A stretch of DNA of 64,000 nt. It comes from an uncultured Chryseobacterium sp. (GTDB lineage Bacteria > Bacteroidota > Bacteroidia > Flavobacteriales > Weeksellaceae). This document shows, piece by piece, positions 62,636 through 64,000 of this stretch. The notes under the pieces were generated by a model that did no database searches, was not told where the DNA came from, and saw only the letters and a program-made list of their open reading frames with translations. The position numbers were made by a program, and so were the translations under genes. The stretch's first letter is position 1, and each line of letters opens with the position of its first letter. The DNA lies in contig CAJYLH010000036.1 in assembly GCA_913775525.1 (NCBI GenBank), forward strand, positions 124,001-188,000, in the 5' to 3' direction.

Positions 62636-63306
62636 TATTTCATGGTTACATTATTATTAGCTTTTTCTGCAAAGCCAAAAATATTCCCCAGCTTAATACT
62701 GGAATAGCCATTGCTTTTTATTTTCGATGAGTTGATCATGGCTTTAGCCAGCACATCGGTTGGCAATGGTTTCTGGCTTTCAAGCAGGCCAAGCCTGTTG
62801 GCAAATTTAATAATCCGGCTTCCCAGGACTTCTCCGGTGCGGTCTGAATCCTTTCTTTCCAGCATTCCCGGTTTAAAAACGGTGATTTTATTGAAATGTA
62901 ATCGCTTCACCGCTTCTTCCAGTTCCCCTTTCATCCGGGAATAAAATATTTTGGATTTCGGATTCGCGCCATAGGCCGAAACCAGTACGTAATCTTCCAC
63001 ATCATTTTCCCTGGCAGCTTTTGCAAACCGGTACTGATAATCATAGTCTACCATACGCTGTGCTTCTTTACTTCCGGCAGCCTTAAGTGTTGTACCGAGG
63101 CATGAAAATGCGACATCGCCGGTAACAAGCGGTTTCCATTGTTCAGGAGCATCAAAATCGATAACGTGTACGGTAAGCTTCGGATGCCGGATATCAACCG
63201 GTTTTCTTACAAATATATCGACACGGTCAAAGTCATGATCTTCTAACAGCTGATGTACCAGATCCTTTCCTGTGGCACCTGTAGCGCCGATAACTAGGGC
63301 TTTCAT
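62635..63306 (-). CDS. NAD(P)-binding oxidoreductase (SDR-like)
   Basis: A 223-residue protein of the NAD(P)H-binding/HTATIP2-like atypical SDR group. The start MKALVIGATGATGKDLVHQLL has the Gly-rich nucleotide motif. DVAFSCLGTTLKAAGSKEAQ and VEDYVLVSAYGANPKSKIFYSRMKGELE follow (the YxxxK-type Tyr and Lys region). The substrate is unknown. Confidence 0.88.
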   Translation of the reverse strand: MKALVIGATGATGKDLVHQLLEDHDFDRVDIFVRKPVDIRHPKLTVHVIDFDAPEQWKPLVTGDVAFSCLGTTLKAAGSKEAQRMVDYDYQYRFAKAARENDVEDYVLVSAYGANPKSKIFYSRMKGELEEAVKRLHFNKITVFKPGMLERKDSDRTGEVLGSRIIKFANRLGLLESQKPLPTDVLAKAMINSSKIKSNGYSSIKLGNIFGFAEKANNNVTMK

Positions 63307-63405
63307 ATCATTGAATGGTTATGGGTTGAAATTAATTTCAAATTGATTACTTCAATTTACAAAATTTTAATAATATTGGCTATTCAAATACTATGCTGCT
63401 ACCGT

Positions 63406-63762
63406 ATGGATGCCAATGAAATTCTTGACTACTGTCTCGCGAAAAAAGGCGTAACCGAAAGCTTTCCTTTCGATAATGAAACCCTTGTTTTAAAAGTTGG
63501 CGGTAAAATGTTCCTTCTGATGCCGCTGGAAAGAATGCCGCTTCAGATCAATGTAAAAACAGATCCGGAATGGAGTGCAGAACTTCGGGAGCAGTATCCG
63601 CAGATCAACGGAGCATTTCACATGAATAAAACGCATTGGAATTCTGTTCAGGCAGACGGCCTGAAAAAAGATCTTATCCTGAAGTTGATCGATCAGTCCT
63701 ATGATCTGGTTTTTGCATCCCTGACCAGGAAAATTCAAAATACAATACTAACTAATCTGTAA
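63406..63762 (+). CDS. MmcQ/YjbR-family protein
   Basis: About 118 residues starting MDANEILDYCLAKKGVTESF at ATG 63406. It has the family's GGKMFLLMPLER and NGAFHMNKTHWNSVQADG motifs, with a CyaY-like alpha/beta fold that may bind DNA. Function unproved. The upstream TTG extension looks non-coding. Confidence 0.88.
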   Translation: MDANEILDYCLAKKGVTESFPFDNETLVLKVGGKMFLLMPLERMPLQINVKTDPEWSAELREQYPQINGAFHMNKTHWNSVQADGLKKDLILKLIDQSYDLVFASLTRKIQNTILTNL

Positions 63763-63774
63763 TAAAACATATAC

Positions 63775-64000
63775 ATGAGGAAAATTTTTATCTCTGCTGT
63801 CTACTTCTTATCCGTCAGTGCTTTTGCACAATCCAAAGAACAGTCCAGAACCTGGGAACTGCTTTTGAGTAATAAAAGAGAAGAAGCCAGAACCTACTAT
63901 GACAAAAACCTGAAAGGAAGTAAAACCAAAGATTTCGAAAACCTGTTTCTTGATGCGATGATCGATGAGGAAATGGGGCAGATGACGTTTGACGATACCT
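63775..64000 (+). CDS. exported protein, N-terminal part
   Basis: Runs off the right edge. The first 75 residues have a signal peptide (RKIFISAVYFLSVSAFAQ) and a helical mature start (ARTYYDKNLKGSKTKDFENL) that resembles helical tetratricopeptide-type exported proteins. I cannot name it. It is 12 nt behind the MmcQ/YjbR-type gene. Confidence 0.65.
   Translation, partial: MRKIFISAVYFLSVSAFAQSKEQSRTWELLLSNKREEARTYYDKNLKGSKTKDFENLFLDAMIDEEMGQMTFDDT

Noticed and set aside
6703-62636. CRISPR array reading of the short repeats
   Set aside because: Units are degenerate, without constant spacers, and arranged as inverted arms rather than direct repeats.

Overview
The window looks like chromosomal DNA from a member of the Flavobacteriia, most like Chryseobacterium or a close Weeksellaceae relative. 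This is a judgement from gene content, not from a database search. The signs are: many promoters with the Bacteroidota -7 box TAnnTTTG; a type IX secretion cargo protein with a C-terminal sorting domain; an F1Fo operon that stops at the gamma gene and lacks the beta and epsilon genes; mevalonate kinase beside a UbiA-type prenyltransferase; and many Bacteroidota families (DUF4199, DUF4920, DUF4286, GIN-domain DUF2807). I found no tRNA, rRNA, CRISPR array, prophage or insertion sequence. Almost everything is ordinary core chromosome, with some accessory pieces.

Layout. 1-0.5 kb: end of an outer-membrane barrel protein. 0.6-2.0 kb: ffh (minus). 2.2-7.7 kb: small membrane gene, then atpB-E-F-H-A-G. 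7.7-13.9 kb: CorC-type protein, clpS, udk, divIC-like, mutA-like, DinB and methyltransferase genes, small lipoprotein. 14-21.4 kb: M20 dipeptidase, T9SS cargo, SDR, etfBA, DUF151 nuclease, nucleoside permease. 21.5-26.7 kb: O-methyltransferase, AraC regulator diverging from a flavin monooxygenase, membrane proteins, a lone receiver protein. 26.8-32.9 kb: thiolase, Atg22-like MFS, mevalonate kinase, prenyltransferase, proline dehydrogenase. 33-37.7 kb: a HTH regulator facing an 0.8 kb operator-rich region, an M14 peptidase, DUF4920, an amino-acid permease. 37.7-42 kb: a frameshifted cyanophycinase and an isolated tssE-tssF-lipoprotein operon. 42-47 kb: uvrA, a 44-residue double-glycine leader peptide, lipoproteins including two His/Pro-rich ones. 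47-54 kb: gyrA, TPR protein, menB-menA, a broken membrane gene, a UPF0173 hydrolase, and the SRP RNA on the minus strand. 54-64 kb: DUF4199/glycosyltransferase/GIN operon, phosphosugar mutase, aminotransferase, a four-helix-bundle gene inside inverted repeats, kdsB, glutathione peroxidase, small enzymes and a gene cut off at the right edge.

How the parts work together. Energy metabolism dominates: ATP synthase, electron-transfer flavoprotein with a thiolase, menaquinone synthesis (menB, menA) and proline dehydrogenase all feed or use the quinone pool and proton gradient. Both parts of the signal recognition particle are here, Ffh at 0.7-2.0 kb and its RNA at 54.1 kb.

Most interesting signals: (1) a family of intergenic inverted repeats built from degenerate 7- or 8-bp tandem units, several ending within a few bases of a start codon, one enclosing a four-helix-bundle gene; (2) about seven TTTACA-nn-TGTAAA palindromes between a HTH regulator and the M14 gene, partly spaced by two helical turns and overlapping TAnnTTTG boxes; (3) a very short double-glycine leader peptide with four cysteines; (4) twin His/Pro-rich lipoproteins; (5) two genes broken at 6-base homopolymers; (6) a strong hairpin directly after atpE inside the ATP synthase operon.
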